Assembly: GCA_004794785.1 (NCBI GenBank)
Contig: SJOL01004064.1
Span: 19,136 to 83,135 of the forward strand
Reading direction: 5' to 3'
Source of the DNA: Opisthorchis felineus
Taxonomy: Eukaryota > Platyhelminthes > Trematoda > Opisthorchiida > Opisthorchiidae
Length of the DNA: 64,000 nucleotides
Made by a program: the position numbers and the translations under genes. Below, in pieces: positions 9,673 to 21,500 of the stretch (positions within the stretch are counted from its first letter, which is position 1; each line of letters opens with the position of its first letter). A model generated the notes under the pieces. The model saw only the letters and a program-made list of their open reading frames with translations, did no database searches and was not told where the DNA came from.

Positions 9673-11510
9673 CAAAGCAGCTGTGTCGTTTCACCTCATA
9701 GTTGTGAAACCTGGCCTCTCCAATTCAACGATCTTAAACATCTTCATGTTTGATCTACGCTGCTTTCGTGGAGTCCCAAGATGTACGCAGTGAAATTTTG
9801 GGTAGGCTAGCACGTATTTGTGAGTGAGAGTCAGTAGGGCAGTAAGTAAAATTGATCACGCTAAGGTGGCACGTGCATGTCGAACCAGAGGAATGCTGTT
9901 TTCCACTTCGAACTTTCTTTGGTGGCAGGTTCGCGATAGACAGACCGTAACATAACCGTGAACTGGTGTTTAGGCATTTTATTCTTCATCTTCTTTCCTA
10001 TGCTTAACGAAATAGAACCCCTCCTTTGTCCTCCACTGTTCACTAAAGCTTTCTTTCTTTACACCTGTTCGACTTTTTGATGCTGTCAATCATTATGATT
10101 GATAATAAGGTTTTACCACTGAATCGACTCCTGTTAAACGACGTCCTTCATAATTTGACATTGTATTGGATGACACTTCTGTCGCAGTAATGAAGGCCGT
10201 CTGGTCTTTGTGTTGTTCGGAATCTGTCCCGGCAAACGTCAGACATAGAGTGCATAGGTAGAAAAGTACATATTGCTGCACAACCAGGTGAATTATACTC
10301 GATTAAGCAAGCCGAACGAGCTGAAGCTGGGCGTAGGAGATTTTACGTATATATGTATGGTAGTAGTATACGTCTACTGACCTTAACAGTCAGTTTTTGA
10401 TTTCGAAGCAGTTAAGGGATAGTTTGCTTCACACCGATCTCGAGCTAACATGCGTCACGTGCTTACACAATTTCTGTGCATAAAATGGGAGACACCAGAC
10501 GGCAAGTGGCGTCGTAGGAAGGATTATGTCTGTGACCGAGAGGCACATTTCTGGAGCATTCCCTCCCTCTCTAGTCCACATATGAAGCCAAACTGTCAAT
10601 TGTAGTTTCAGGTAGTTGTTGATTCACGACACACACTTGCCTCAGTAGATCGAATGAGTTAGGTCGATGAGGCCAAGTATAATAGTCCCCCCTCGTGGGA
10701 GCCGATCAAAGTGATCCCTTCCAGAGGAGAGATCGCTGTTTGAAACGTCGACCAAACCCTTAGTTTTGTGTGCCATCCTAATGGCTGGCGAATTCTGTAA
10801 GACATATGTTATGCTTGTTTGCACTGCATATTATTCCCTTTATTTGGTACCATATTTGAATATAATTCCGTCGCAATGGGCGGTAAACTTGCACGCTATT
10901 GAGGACCCAAATGCCCAATTTTTCTCGAGGTTTCATTGATTAAACCACGTATGATTTGATGGACGGACAGAATAATCCATCCTAAATTTGCTTGTGCGAT
11001 TGGAGGATGCGCGAACCAGGCATACATAATTTACGAATGTGCCATCAGGAAACAACATGTGATTCTCTTGCGACTTCATTATCTTTCATAGTCTTGTAGC
11101 CCGTGCACTGTAACTTTATTAGAGCAATGTCCTACGACGTCTTCGCGACTGAATACCGGAAGATTTCGGGCTTGTGAATCTTTGGGTAGCTGTGTATGCA
11201 GGTACTCGCCATCACCTACCAGAACGAGCACGATTGGACCATGGCTCCCCTTATCTCTGGTCACTCTTAGCCCCCGTTCTAGTGTTTCCATCCGAGGAAG
11301 CGGCATCTGCCACCGCTGTCGATGGTTATCCACTTTTTAAACTCCGCCAGACGAATTTTCAGCCTTGATTCAACTGGATGGCGAATATGCTTGTTGTCAG
11401 CCGCATTCGCCTCTTGCTGACTGTTCACTGTTCTTCGAGCTCTGGCAAATGTCCAATCTCCCTGGCTCATAATCTCCTGGCTCTTTTCTTCGTCTCTTTT
11501 TGGTGGAAAG
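9673..11510. other. rest of FNTA intron 1
   Basis: Apart from the RTE-like fragment and the SINE, this 1.8 kb shows no recognisable gene or repeat. The only feature is the acceptor AG at 11509-11510. Confidence 0.4.
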
Positions 11511-11834
11511 TTGTGGCACCATCGTCAGTGGATAGCCACTCAGTTGGCGGAACAATCAGACAAGGTTGCGGAAGACGAGAAGCGGCTGAATCTCCAGGCT
11601 ATTGGTCAAGAGGAGCTTGATTTCACTGATACTGTCATCTCAGATGACTCGAAAAATTATCATGCGTGGCAGTACCGTCGCTGGGTCGTCACTTATTTCG
11701 GAATGCCGTCCGCAGGAGAACTACAGTACACTGATAGACTTATCCAGGAGGACATGTACAACAACTCCGCCTGGAACCACCGTTTCGTGGTCGTCACAAA
11801 GGACGAAGGACTTACGCCGCCTGTGTTGCAACGG
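11511..11834 (+). CDS. FNTA: FNTA, exon 2
   Basis: Acceptor AG at 11509-11510, donor gtacgt at 11835, both ends in phase 0, 108 codons. It encodes three alpha-subunit repeats: LWHHRQWIATQL, SKNYHAWQYRRWVV and NNSAWNHRFVVVT. Each repeat carries the Asn-x-x-x-Trp-x-x-Arg pattern (PPTA repeat) that builds the helical-hairpin crescent around the beta subunit. The lysine of SKNYHAW occupies the position of the catalytically important lysine of the mammalian alpha subunit. The acceptor lacks a strong pyrimidine tract next to the AG, but phase and similarity are exact. Confidence 0.95.
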
Positions 11835-12655
11835 GTACGTCCTAGGATTGTCAGAGTGATTTCCTTCGAGTTATAAATGGTCTAAATTACTATTTCACAG
11901 CCGCTTGTATTTGATGGCTTAATCGGATACTCTCTTCAGTAACGAGCAGTCGATAAATTGATAAGATGTGATAGAAATGTACGTACTTTGGTTCACGGAT
12001 TTATTAAATATGGACAGTCAGAACTCTTCGGGTCCATTCTTCACTGTTTTGTAACCTATGATACCCACACGATTTAGGATAGGCAGTTCATGGATCCCGT
12101 TCACCTCCGTAAGTCGCGTCCAAGAGAACTACATCCGCTGGAACATTTTGGGGAAGTGCTTCTGAACCTGAGCGCGATGAATCCCATTGGATGGAAATCG
12201 GGGTTTTAAGGGAGTGGATACCGAACACTCGTATATTCCTTTTGAAATGGACCATCTGAGTCAACGTGTTTTGTATAGGGGTTCACGGGGTTAAAGAGGT
12301 TGAGAGCCACTGTTGTAGAGAACGCTCGCTTAAGTTGAGTAATCGTCTTTGACTCAATTTATTTACGGTCTGTCCTGCTTCAGGCTGGAAGATAATTCGA
12401 CCGTTGCCCCTCCCCTTACTTTCGGCTAATCGACTCAACTTATGGGTAAGTTGCTTCATATACGGCAGCGAACTGCCAGTGTCTGAACACTGATGCTATA
12501 CTGCCGATGATGATGAGGTTGCCTCTCTCAAGGTTCAATGGATAGCCCAACCTGAATAATGTTTCATTGTAAATGCTTCACTAGTGAGTGCAATTCATTT
12601 GGAAAGACTGTATGGTGGTGATATTCTACTGGTTGCGGTTCTCTCTTTTTTCTAG
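11835..12655. other. FNTA intron 2
   Basis: An 821-bp intron, GT at 11835 and TCTAG at 12651-12655. I see no SINE or transposon remnant in it. Confidence 0.7.
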
Positions 12656-13119
12656 GAAATAGACTATGTTCAAAGAATCATTCGTGCAGCGCCCAATAAC
12701 GAAAGCTCTTGGAACTATTTGTACGGTCTGCTGGTCCCCTCCCCTTGTGTGGTCGCTTCTGGTTTCTCCTATTCCAAAAACAACAAATCCTCCCCACGTC
12801 CTGACTTGGTTGGGTTCAACACAGCCAGCGAAGTGGTTGACGAAACAGTGCGATCGACATCTCCTGTAGGGAAACCAGATTCGAACCCCCGAATGACGAA
12901 ACTCGTTATTCGACCGCCCTCGGCCGCTAATCTCAGAGCTATGCGCAAATTTGCTGAGGAGTTGGCTGCCGCTGACGCAGTGGCTGCAAATAGCGTGGCG
13001 TTGCTCGGCTTTTTGGTTGAGGTCTATGCAGATTGTATACAGGCGCGCGTAGAGGAAAAAACTCGGAATGGGTACGCTCATCTTAATCCGGACTTAGCCT
13101 CCGGTGAAGCCTCGAGCAA
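12656..13119 (+). CDS. FNTA: FNTA, exon 3, with lineage-specific insertions
   Basis: Acceptor ctctcttttttctag ends at 12655; donor GAGCAA|gtaagt; starts phase 0, ends phase 2. It begins EIDYVQRIIRAAPNNESSWN, which continues the mammalian block ending in NESAWNYLKGIL, and reaches FLVEVYADCIQA, corresponding to AFLVDIYEDM. Between these blocks the fluke protein has roughly 60 extra residues rich in Ser, Pro, Asn and Ala, and about 30-40 more before the last exon. The frame stays open, and no internal GT-AG pair obviously removes the extra residues. Confidence 0.9.
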
Positions 13120-13154
13120 GTAAGTGACCTATTTGCTTTCGATCAGCTGAACGT

Positions 13155-13770
13155 TTTTGGCGGCTAGGTTCGCAGTTCAAATGATTGCTGGTAAGAACCT
13201 TACCGATCTGGAGTATGCAGACGACATTGCCCCCATATGTGAAGACGAAGACGCAGTACTGTTGAATAAACTGACCACTGTTATACCATCTTTCGGCATG
13301 CGCCTTGCACCTTCAAAGTGCGAAATCATGCTCCATAACATGAAGTTCTTGAACATACCCCGTTCGATTCTAGGAGAATCATTTGGGGATGTGGAGAATT
13401 TTACATACGTCGATAGTTTTATTAGCTCTTACGGAAATGTGTCTGATGAGGTCAGTGCAAGAATCACAAAGGCCCAAATCACGTTGGCTAATTTGTGTCA
13501 CTTGTGGCGTCAAAAAGACATATCACTGGTTTTGGATGGCGTCAACGGATTAGTAACGAGGTTATTAGAAAACGGGTATTTGATTGTGCGACAAGTAATT
13601 AAATCGCGGAAAACATCCAACACCATCAACTGCAGTGGCTCGGTCAAGTGCTGCACATGCCGAAATACCGTCTACCGAGACGAGTGTTGTTCTCCGTGCC
13701 TCCTTCAGAATGGCGCAAACCGCGAAGTGGACAATCTGTGACTTGGCAGAAGGGTGTGAAAGGAATTACG
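13155..13770 (+). pseudogene. RTE-like RT fragment in FNTA intron 3
   Basis: The plus-strand frame gives NLTDLEYADDIAPICEDEDA, with the catalytic YADD box intact, then SFGMRLAPSKCEIML, VENFTYVDSFISSYGNVSDE, ARITKAQITLANLCHLWRQ and KDISLVLD. An internal deletion then joins it to sequence from the 3' end. It starts about 35 bp after the exon 3 donor site. Confidence 0.8.
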
Positions 13771-13787
13771 GAATTCGATGTCTCCGA

Positions 13788-13810
13788 TTATATATATATA
13801 TATATATATA
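13788..13810. repeat. (TA)n microsatellite
   Basis: About 11 TA units directly following the RTE-like fragment. Confidence 0.9.
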
Positions 13811-14988
13811 TCTTCCGCTTTAAAGACACCGGTAGTTGAGGGTAAGCAGAATTCTACTCGCCTTCCACGCACACATAGACCAAAGCGTACAGGCGCGAAG
13901 CAACAGTGAATGCACCATTGTGTTGTAGATTCTGTGCTTCAACAACTGCTACCAGGCATCGGACATGAACAGAGTACACTGGGTGTGCACGGTCTTCATT
14001 CCAAAGTGAATTCCCAACTCGGTCACCAGTGATGTTCTGTCAAAAGGACACGAAATCGCTTCCAGCTGAACTTCAGAATCAAGTGGTTTTAAATAATAAT
14101 AAAAAGTCTATGAAACGACGACAGTCTGCTTCGCACACCTTATCTCCTTTTTGGTGGGGCCATTTGTTCCTACACCCAACCGTTCATTGCCCTATGCAGT
14201 GAACTGGGCAGACATTGCGTACTGTTCGCTGACTATGTTGCTGCGGTCAAGTTCTGCAGCATTGTCGGATTTGTACTGGGATCCCCAGTTAATCCTTTGG
14301 TGAAATAGTGTCTTTGAGAATGTCCGTCCGGAATTCGGTGCGAATGAAGTTCAAGGGATTGGGTATTGTGTGTAGCATTTATGGAATAGCACAAAGTTAA
14401 TACACCGAAGTTTACAGCTGGATGTTTTGGCTACCGCGGATGATCATCAAGAGTGGAATAATGAAGGTCGCAAAAAAAACAGAAAGTCAAACTGACAGAT
14501 ATTACAAAAGCATCTTTTGCTTGGTCAAGGGGACGCCCACGCCTGCGGCCTGGGGTTGATTAGTCCACCCGCGATTGCCGAAAGTCGAGCAGTAAACTAC
14601 GACATTGAAAAGTTGTGTTATTCTGTTGGAATTGTATGCTGTTGTCTTAGAAATGAACGAAAACAACGATGTCGTTTGACATTGCAAATAGTAGGACTCA
14701 AGGTGAGGGGGGGATAACTAGGCTCGACAGTGCCATGGTGACCAAACCATTTGGTCAATTCGGATGGGATTCGAGAAGCAGTGACTGAACACCACACGAG
14801 GAAAAATACCGATCAAACAGGTTGATCTGCAATAGAAGACATTACCGTCTAAATTTTGAAAGTAGCAGGACAACCTATATGAGATCTTTAGTGTTTTTTG
14901 ACTCAAATGGGCTTTTCTACTCGTCTAACTTCCTGACTAATTAGCTACGTACCAGGCCCTGAACTTGAATGCAACTTAATACACTACT

Positions 14989-15087
14989 CATAAGGTTGAT
15001 GAAAATTCTTCGACAGCCCACGACCGGTTCCGCCCTTCTTGGGGCTCATCAGCTAGGCGCAGTCCCCGAGTTTTCGTCAACCTTATG
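14989..15087 (-). ncRNA. hammerhead repeat family 2, copy a
   Basis: On the minus strand: CATAAGGTTG inverted terminal repeat, GCGCCTAG, CTGATGA (15052-15046), stem II GCCC/GGGC with loop CAAGAA, GGAA (the consensus GAAA carries A13G), ACCGGTC with the palindrome ACCGGT as stem III, then GTGGGC, which pairs with the upstream GCCTAG side as stem I. It closes with CAACCTTATG. The A13G change probably weakens cleavage. Confidence 0.6.
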
Positions 15088-15240
15088 TTCTACTTGAACC
15101 CAAATTGCACGAAATTAGCGAAATACACTCATTTGAAAACAACATCATAAACGAGAAATCCAACTGGGTTCCAGATGAGTCTCTCGCAAAACCAAATTTG
15201 TTTGCAAGTGAGTGTATTTCGTTGAACGTAACTTCTTTAA
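15088..15240. repeat. body sequence of the family 2 element
   Basis: It contains two inverted occurrences of aaatacactcatttg / gagtgtatttcg (15120-15134 and 15207-15221). Similar sequence flanks other family 2 copies (55345-55555, 62690-62790), so the mobile unit is larger than the ribozyme hairpin. Confidence 0.5.
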
Positions 15241-15844
15241 AACAGCGTTCATTTTGTGCTTTATCATTTTTGTTGATAGTTCATCCACAACACCGTTTCA
15301 ACTTTTATTCACCTTAATGGTGTTAAAATTTCCATTCGCTGTATCATAGCCAGATTACTAGAACAGCCATTCGATTTTTTTCGCTCCAGCTTTTGTCCTG
15401 ATCAATATTCCATGATCCCACAGTTAAGTCTTGTTCTTGCCACAATGGACACATTTGCCCTCTGACTCGTTTTGGACCTTTTCTTCTCCGTCTACTGGCC
15501 GGACAAGGCTGGGTTTTGTTGTCAGCACCGCGCCGTGTTGGATGCGTTCTTCATCGAGGAGGTCCTCTGTAGTCTATTTCGTCAACACGGCCTGCTTATA
15601 GCTAGGATTGTATCCGTCTGAGCGCGGTGTACTTTCATTTGAGATTCTAATTCTGTCGCACCACCACAAACTTTGATAGCCTGAATTTAAGCTTCACGGC
15701 CTGCTGTTTATGCATACGGCGAATCACAAGGTGAATGGCTAGTGCAATTTTGTGCCATGAGACTCGATATAGTGTGTGGGCTTGTGATTCGACACCGACA
15801 CCATGATCTCTCGGTGACAGGTGTTCATTTTCCGTTGAGATTTC

Positions 15845-16010
15845 GTCCTGTCAGTGAGGCCAACCTATGCTGAAAAGCCTAGAAGCGCTGTACAGCTGCT
15901 TCATCCTTATTGGGAATTTTCAGCAGTGCGCATCCTACGAAACTCAGAATTTCGAACCCCTGGTCTTCTGGCCAGTGGTCGACAGGACTACGATCAAATT
16001 CCATTGTTCT
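15845..16010 (-). mobile_element. hammerhead SINE (family 4), decayed copy
   Basis: On the minus strand a tRNA-like B box (GGGGTTCGAAATTC) is followed by GCGCACTG, CTGAAAA, stem II remnant TCC/GGA with loop CAATAA, GAAG, CAGCTGTA and CAGCGC. Stem I can form between GCGCACTG and CAGCGC (15885-15931). Core positions are mutated (CTGATGA to CTGAAAA, GAAAC to GAAGC). Confidence 0.5.
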
Positions 16011-16178
16011 TTGTTTTTTCTTCCACAAGTGTCCTGTACTCAGAACCTCACTAACAATGCAAGCCCTAATGTGATTATAGATGTAAGCAGTCCCGAAATA
16101 TTGAAAAGCATTGGGTATTTGTCCCCATTCGCCCTACGCCCTCGCAACTTTTCCTCTGTGTTTGTCCTTTGTTTCCAG

Positions 16179-16353
16179 CTTCGCAAAACAACTGCCGGAT
16201 TACGATGTCGTGGAGGAGTGCAGTCAGGAATCAGTTACGAGTCTGGTTGATTTGGCTGTCTCAACTTGTGAGCGACTGGCTACTGAACTAGACCGAATTC
16301 GAGCAAACTACTGGCGTTATCGATCGCGTCAAATTCAGGCCATGACAGTTTAG
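16179..16353 (+). CDS. FNTA: FNTA, exon 4 (last)
   Basis: Acceptor tttccag ends at 16178. One base (C) completes the AA left by exon 3 to an Asn codon, so the phases agree. It encodes FAKQLPDYDVVEECSQE, then LVDLAVSTCERLATELDRIR and ANYWRYRSRQIQAMTV, then TAG. This matches the C-terminal helix of the family (aLelCeiLa.e.D.IR..YWRY..R.lq). Confidence 0.93.
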
Positions 16354-16474
16354 ACCAAGACCGATCGTCTAAGATTTTTTGTTGTGATCGCCAATTTGAT
16401 TGTGAATGCTCATAACATTCACTTGGAACTTTCTCCTTTTTGCCACTAATTTTTGTCGAATGCCATGCAGATGC

Positions 16475-16480
16475 AATAAA
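16475..16480 (+). terminator. polyadenylation signal of FNTA
   Basis: AATAAA lies 122 nt after the FNTA stop codon and is followed by a T-rich stretch (gcgtttttatttgtg), a normal arrangement for cleavage and polyadenylation. Confidence 0.75.
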
Positions 16481-16945
16481 GCGTTTTTATTTGTGAAAAC
16501 CGCCACGTTTCTTATTCCAGCTGTTTCGAGGTTTTCCTCACGACAGTCATGATTTTTTCCAGTCTTTATAGTTTTTATTCCCTGATTGGGTACTTTCAGT
16601 GTCTTATTGTCCGTGATGTTGGTGGGATTATTTTCCCCACTGTTTCAGACTGTGTCAGCTAGTCTGACAGGTTGAAGCAGTTGCACGGCTTTGTGCACTG
16701 GTAGTGGTGGGATTGGGAGGCTACTCTGATTACCGGAAGCGAGTCGTCCTGTGGTCACTCACGGAGTGCATTGATCGCGTCCTACTTGAATGGAGTTTGG
16801 AAAGCCGAAAATCAAAATGAGTGTCTTCTGAGTCTTGCAGGTGAACGTTCGGATAGCTAACTGGCTTTACGAGGGTACCTGCAACGAGAGAACCAAGCAG
16901 CGCTCGTTCGAAAGACACTAGCGGCAATGTTGCATTTCTGGTCGT
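16481..16945. other. intergenic, nothing recognised
   Basis: 3' flank of FNTA. No gene, SINE or transposon domain seen. Confidence 0.5.
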
Positions 16946-17116
16946 ATCATTCAGCTGTAGCCTAGCTGCCACGCCACCCGGAGGAAACATAATGGCTGAA
17001 ATGCTACCAGGTCGCCCAAGCCTAGATAGGAGCAGTCGAGATACCGTGGTTGGGTTCGAACCACGGACCTTCTGGACAGTAGTTTTTCGTCTCAACCACT
17101 GAGCTATCGCGAGCTC
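16946..17116 (-). mobile_element. tRNA-derived SINE, copy 4 (type B head)
   Basis: A minus-strand SINE body (ACAGCTG...GGTTCGAACC). It belongs to a head subtype with GATACC-GTGGTTGGGTTCGAA instead of GGCAGAGGTCGGGTTCGAA on the strand shown. Copies at 24.0 and 51.1 kb share this subtype. Confidence 0.75.
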
Positions 17117-17683
17117 GTTACTTGAGCTGGATGGACTTCGAATTCGAAACAGGTGTATTTCTAACCTCATGGTCTTAGACTATCGTACGTCGAGAGTTCG
17201 TCCTGCAGGCGGAAGCCATCAATCCAGAAAAACCGAGAAGAACTGTACTTCATCCTCAGGTGTGCATTTCCATTTATTTGTGTTCGCAACGCTTTCTGGA
17301 CATCAGTTGCCGGTTATCTGCTTTTGTATAGCATGGTTTTCTATTGCTATCCTCGTGTCCTCTCTACAAAGCTGTGGCATTGTTTCCTGCGCTATATAGA
17401 GCCAACAGGAAGTTGGCCGATGAAACCTGAAAGTTACGTGAGAAGTTCAGCGAATTCCGAGGGTTAAATAGGTGAAGCATTCGTTTTGTTTGCAGGGGGC
17501 GTCTTTGGCTTTTTTGGGTGCGTTTCGTTTCGAGAGCTCGGTGGTTGCCGGTTATGGCCTGTGTGCTCAGCAGCAAAGCCAACCCTACCCCTGTAACTTC
17601 CGCTAAGCATTAGTTGGGAACCAACTATTTGCTAGAGTTCGCAGGTTAAATTGGACGGGGTGGTGTCAATTGTTCCTCCTGCG

Positions 17684-17850
17684 AGTGAAGCCAGGTTACG
17701 CTGAAAAGCCGAGAAGCACTGTCCAGCTCTTCCATCCTTATTGAGACTTATCAGTAGCGCGCATCTCACGAATCATCATGGAGGTTAAAACTCGCAACTT
17801 CCGGGCCAATAGCTAAAGTTCAGACCGTTCGGACACGAGCGGCTGATGAG
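17684..17850 (-). mobile_element. hammerhead SINE (family 4), decayed copy
   Basis: On the minus strand a tRNA-like region (TCCGAACGGTCTGAAC, GCGAGTTTTAACCTCC) precedes GCGCTA, CTGATAA (17754-17748), GTC-TCAATAA-GGA, GGAA and GAGCTGGAC. AGTGC follows and pairs with GCGCT through one G-U pair. Two core substitutions relative to the canonical ribozyme. Confidence 0.5.
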
Positions 17851-18423
17851 CCATGTGATTAGTTCAAAATTAGACAGGATATAGCGCCACTCATCCATCG
17901 GTTACGGAATTCACATCTTGAGGTCTTGTGTTGACTGGCTGCTTGAATAACTGGAAGTTCCATTCGTCTTTCTTCCGAGCCACTTATAGTTTGATGATGC
18001 GTTTATGTGGCTTTTCCACGAGGATGTATGCAGCTTACAAAAGACGAATGCATTGGTGGCCTTCAAAACTTTGGCCCTAAATTGCAAGGCGACAGTGATA
18101 GTGACGCCCTTCGTCGTACTGGGACACACCAATGAGGTCAGTTCGAAGTTTCGGTGAAATTCCTTCATGCTGCGCGGCCACTTCAAACGTGCTACTTTAT
18201 TTGATCAGCACGCACCTAACTCTGATGGATATCAATCTTTTGTTTCATCTCCAAGAGGCGGGTCAGTCACCAGGGCGAAATTGCTCACCTGAGTCTTCCC
18301 ATCACAAAGCTCTATTCACTGCAATGTCAGGCTTCACCCATTATCGTGCGAAGGGCGAGATTCTTGATATGCTGTTCTTGATCCAGGTGTGGACTAGACT
18401 AAATAAAACTGAGTTCAAGTGAA
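17851..18423. other. intergenic, nothing recognised
   Basis: No coding or repeat signal that I can support. Confidence 0.4.
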
Positions 18424-18534
18424 ATAAAGTTGATGGAAACTCGCAAACTGCGCCTACCTGATGGGCCCCAAGAAGAGCGGGCGAAACCGGTCGTGGTTTA
18501 TGGAAGAGTTTTCAGCAACCTTGCGAGTAGTGTG
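18424..18534 (+). ncRNA. hammerhead repeat family 2, copy b
   Basis: GCGCCTAC, CTGATGG (18458-18464, A9G), stem II GCCC/GGGC with a 10-nt loop, GAAA (18483-18486), ACCGGTC, then GTGG pairing with CTAC. Outer arms AAAGTTG and CAACCTT. GAAA and the palindromic stem III are intact; A9 is not. Confidence 0.6.
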
Positions 18535-21500
18535 GCCAGCCAAAAAATATTATCTCCTTTGATTCACCTTCAGAACCCTACTGAAGTACCACGAAGCTTG
18601 GTCATGACATCCAAACCGCTAGAGGTGAACGACGGGGTGGTTGCATTAACAGAGCTGCGTTGCTAGCAGATGGGTTCTAGGACTACCCAACTCCGCTTTG
18701 CTTTCCTTCAGCGTAAGCATCTCTGCGGTTCTTGTTGAAGAGCAAAGTCCATAACGCAATAGCGAGTCTACTGTCGCTTCACAGTTTTAAGGTTTGGCCT
18801 CTGTATGTGTGGAAGGCGAACAAGATGCTGCTTACTCCCGATCACCGGTGCATTTGAAGCATTGGATATGCATCCTGGGACATCGCACTTGTGCTACTGA
18901 AGTGCGAGACTGGTTTTGGGCAAAAGGCCAACCCGATGGCTTGGATCGGTCCCATCAGCTCCACTGGCTTGCTTATGTTTCACGTGCCACCTAATCGATT
19001 GTCTCGTCTGGTCCTGGTTGCTGAAACATGTTGCGACTAGGATATATTGTAAGGTGAGCAACGCATGGTGAACCACGTTAAACACAACACCGGGATTTTA
19101 TCCTTGTCTCCGAGGCCCGTCCCATCGGTAGTTGCAAATACTGACCAGCATGACTGTATCCAGCAAACAGTGATACTTCTCGTCCATTTTATCACCCTTC
19201 ATTTTTCATTCTTTCCCCTTTCCATCATTCACTGTGCTGCAACGTTGCGGCTATCGGATCCACGTTTCTTGCGCACACCCTTCATGGTTGTTGAACTAAA
19301 CTGAACTACCGAATCTGCGCACACAGTCCACAACTTCATCTTGTGCTTAGTGGTTTCTCCTCATTTATTTTTGTATTAGTTGGCAGAATCCGAAGTGTAT
19401 AACAGATCCGGCTACCGCCTGTGTGAGCAGGAGTTGGCTCCATGAATTTAACGGATTGCATCATCATTGTGGCGACGGAATTGTTGTTGATTGCAACACT
19501 CCCAACTAGCATCATTCTGTGCGGACTGTTACCTAGTTCTGCTTCGAGCGACAGCCCCCCTAAACTGACTATCGTCCTGTACTGCGCCACATCTTGTGGA
19601 CTTCCGGGGCGTCTGTGCGCCGCCGTGAGGGGATCTAAACGGTATCCATACCTACTAGTTGGTTTTTGGTTTACGCCGACCGCTGCAACCAGTGCACCAT
19701 GTGCTCTAGGAGATGCGTAGTGAGCTACGTTATTTTGGAGAGGCTTTTGTAAACGGTGCGATTAGACGGCCAGTCATGGCAGGTTGTAATAAAGCTGATC
19801 TTCAAACACCAATGCTCGAACACTCCGGACTGTAGAATATCATGAATCATTGTTTCCTGTCATCATTGAGTATCAATTTCAATGAGCTCGTGCTGCATGA
19901 ATCGTCTCACCATTTGGATGTCCACAGCCAAATGACCTCGTGAGAAAGAAATTCGTAACATCCTTAGGTTTGATTGAGCCTTGTCGGCCACCACTTTGGG
20001 TGAAAACCGGTTTTTCATACTTCCGTTTCTCGTTTCTGAGAGATCTGATACGAAGGCATTTAGGTGTAGTTAGTTTGGGGGCTTTTGCATGTTAGAAACG
20101 CGTATTAGGGATGCAAATCCGATTTTGGTCAGTGGGTTTTTTTTTTTCAACAATTTCCCCGAAGTTAACTTAGCAACTAGTAGACGCTTTAAAGGTATTC
20201 GTGCTTGAGCGGTCGAATGCCAGGTTGCGGTGTAAGTTAATGTACTAGAAGGTTTAGAGCTGAGTTCTGGTGTACCTTTGTGATAATGGTTGCGCCGTGA
20301 TGCAGTGAGTGCGGTAGGTTATCACCGGGGTTCTCAATACATTGTAATTCTGGGACCTCTGACGAATCAAGAGTACATATTTGATGACGATGGGGCACGT
20401 CAGAACAACCTCTTCTTGTGTTTGTGAGTCTTGGTCGTACACGGAGTGTGTCGCTTTCCAACAATGCCGAATCATGGGAGTTGTATTCGTTCAGCATTGC
20501 TTTCCTCCATGTAACGTGTAAGGCAGAAAGAACCCTTTGGCAGAATGACGTTTCTCGCCGATTGATCGGCGACGTTGTGTACTCCACCGAATCTAAGTTA
20601 ACCGCTTGCTTTCTAAACTAGCTGATTAGAGTTCAGGGTCCTTGTTTAGCCCATCCGTCTTTGCGATTTCATGGAGTATTTTCCATACCATATTTTACTA
20701 CTATTTGGAACCACCGATTAGTGGTAAGAAAAGCAATTCTACCTAGAGGAAACCACCACTGGAGTTGTAGATACTTGCTTCTTTCAGTGCTTAATACAGC
20801 AAAGTGTGATGAGGAACGCTGTTGCGGATTCTCCGAGATAGTGGTGTCTCCTCGGATGAGTTTCTCATGGGATATCATTGTACCATGTGCGCTACGCGTG
20901 CCATGACCGGACTGACATTAAATGGCATTGTATCCGAATGGTTACAGTTTTACATTCCATGAAAATCATATAAGGATAACACATTTTCTTCGGCTAACCA
21001 CGTTGCCAGTTTTCGCCTACCCCACCGACCTTTTGGTGACGTTTGACTGCGTGAACGGAAAAGCATTCAAATTTGCTAGAATCGTACGGTATCCCCAGAA
21101 GGTCAGTCTGGATTTTGGGGTCCAGGTTCGCGGTTACGATGGCACTGATTTGTTTGTATGGCGATTGGTCTTCCATCTTTAACTCTTCATCTGAGGTTCA
21201 ACCGGGCGGCTCGCATGCGGGGCTAGAACATGGGCCGTCAAAGTAGTAGTCAACGCGGTTGTCCAGCCCTGAATACAACTGGCTGCAGAAAAGTGTATCG
21301 TTCTAGTTTGTTTTCCCTTGGTTTTTTGGACTAAAGATTGACAATTTGATGCTCTGTCCAGCCATCATTCTCAATCCGATTCATAAACATAGGGTTCGTT
21401 TTACTTGATATGGATACTTTTGTGTAAGTATATCTAAGCTCCCAGCTCTCGTGGCCAATAGTTTGCATCGTTACTCCTCGTACATCAACTGTCGGAAAGT

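Noticed and set aside
13635..13839. Open frames running into poly Ile-Tyr
   Set aside because: They are translations of the RTE-like fragment and the (TA)n microsatellite, not genes.
20535..20575. Hairpin CGCCGATTGATCGGCG next to a GTTTC (GAAAC on the minus strand)
   Set aside because: It looks hammerhead-like at first, but there is no CTGANGA box on either side.
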